Assembly (NCBI RefSeq): GCF_004798665.1 | Contig: NZ_CP039292.1 | Location: forward strand, 1-64,000 | Direction: 5' to 3' | Origin: Actinomyces procaprae | GTDB taxonomy: Bacteria > Actinomycetota > Actinomycetes > Actinomycetales > Actinomycetaceae | Length of the DNA: 64,000 nucleotides | Shown here: positions 63,594-64,000 of the stretch, one piece after another | Layout of the letters: each line of letters begins with the position of its first letter | Numbering within the stretch: the stretch's first letter is position 1 | The notes under the pieces: model-generated | Database searches by the model: none | What the model saw: the letters and a program-made list of their open reading frames with translations, nothing else | Told to the model about the DNA's origin: nothing | Position numbers and translations under genes: made by a program

Positions 63594-64000
63594 TTACCTG
63601 GCGGCTTCGGCCTGCTCACGGATGGTGTTGCGTAGGTAATCGGCGTCCGCGTATCCGGGCACGTACGCATCGTTGATGATGAGGAAGGGCGTGCCGGAGA
63701 TGCCGAGGTCATAGGCGTGTTGCTTGGCCTCCGCGACCGCCTGCACGGTCGCGGCGTCGTTCATGTCGGAGCGGAACCGGTCGAGGTCCGGCACGCCCGC
63801 CTCCTTCGCAAAGGCAACCAGGGATTCCTCGGTGTACTCAGGGTGATCGGTAGGGTCGGCGGCGGCATAGACGGCGTCGTGGAACTCCCAGAACCTTCCC
63901 TGCTTCCCGGCAGCGACGCCGGCCTGCGCCGCCAGGGGTGAGGTGTCGGTGATCTGCGCCAGGTCGCGCCATTCGATGCGCAGCGTGCCGTCCCGCACCA
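63594..64000 (-). CDS. DsbA-like thioredoxin-fold protein, partial
   Basis: The C-terminal 134 residues of a DsbA family (thioredoxin_4) disulfide oxidoreductase; the gene continues past the right edge of the window, where the CxxC active site should be. Visible features are the helical insertion (QAGVAAGKQGRFWEFHDAVYAAADPTDHPEYTEESLVAFAKEAGVPDLDRFRSDM), the cis-proline loop GISGTPFLIIND and the ending YVPGYADADYLRNTI. Related proteins catalyse disulfide formation outside the membrane. Confidence 0.85.
   Translation of the reverse strand, partial: VRDGTLRIEWRDLAQITDTSPLAAQAGVAAGKQGRFWEFHDAVYAAADPTDHPEYTEESLVAFAKEAGVPDLDRFRSDMNDAATVQAVAEAKQHAYDLGISGTPFLIINDAYVPGYADADYLRNTIREQAEAAR

Overview
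The window is about 64 kb of GC-rich chromosome from a high-GC Gram-positive, most likely an Actinomyces-like member of the Actinomycetaceae. The evidence is the gene order dnaA-dnaN-recF-DUF721(dciA)-gyrB-gyrA-DUF3566-tRNA-Ile-DLW39-tRNA-Ala, followed by rhomboid, cyclophilin, crgA, class E sortase and the pknB-pknA-pbpA-ftsW/rodA-pstP-fhaB-fhaA cluster. That is the origin-proximal and growth/division neighbourhood typical of Actinobacteria. The putative oriC lies between dnaA and dnaN.

Layout. 1-11.6 kb: replication initiation, gyrase and two tRNAs. 11.7-18.2 kb: DUF4342 protein, rhomboid protease, peptidyl-prolyl isomerase, a membrane protein, aldo/keto reductase, CrgA, sortase and a small membrane protein. 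19.2-27.9 kb: a minus-strand Ser/Thr phosphorylation and peptidoglycan cluster whose genes overlap by 4 bp; its pknA copy carries two apparent frameshifts. 28.2-31.8 kb: tRNA-Leu, VanZ-like protein, phosphoribosyltransferase, flavin oxidoreductase and hydrolase. 31.8-35.8 kb: a 4-kb gene desert with an orphan 22-repeat CRISPR array, mini-transposons and hairpin elements. 36-41 kb: CstA/YbdD pyruvate or peptide uptake, an AspT-like transporter and an NmrA/HxlR divergent pair. 41.5-51.2 kb: MTA/SAH nucleosidase, a frameshifted DUF559 nuclease, LuxS, a hydrolase, and a SLC13 transporter overlapping a soluble histidine kinase and a receiver protein, then an AI-2E family membrane protein. 52-54.4 kb: methyltransferase, a broken GAD-like/DUF1851 gene and a truncated ParA-like gene. 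55.2-60.3 kb: a five-gene iron-siderophore uptake operon with a DtxR/IdeR-type box. 60.6-64 kb: acetyltransferase, IS remnants, ROK glucokinase and a DsbA-like protein cut by the window edge.

The intergenic regions are unusually rich in structured repeats. At least six mini-elements bounded by ISL3-type ends (GGCTCTTC...GAAGAGCC) are present, one with a perfect 8-bp target duplication, plus many solo ends. Separately there are families of 19-23-bp units arranged head to head around a central palindrome, differing in unit number between copies, and two hairpins with different arms but an identical 80-nt loop layout and the same 18-nt core. These are the least explained features of the window. 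Four genes (pknA, the DUF559 gene, the GAD-like gene and the ParA-like gene) look broken. All identifications come from reading the sequence and from family knowledge; no database search was run.
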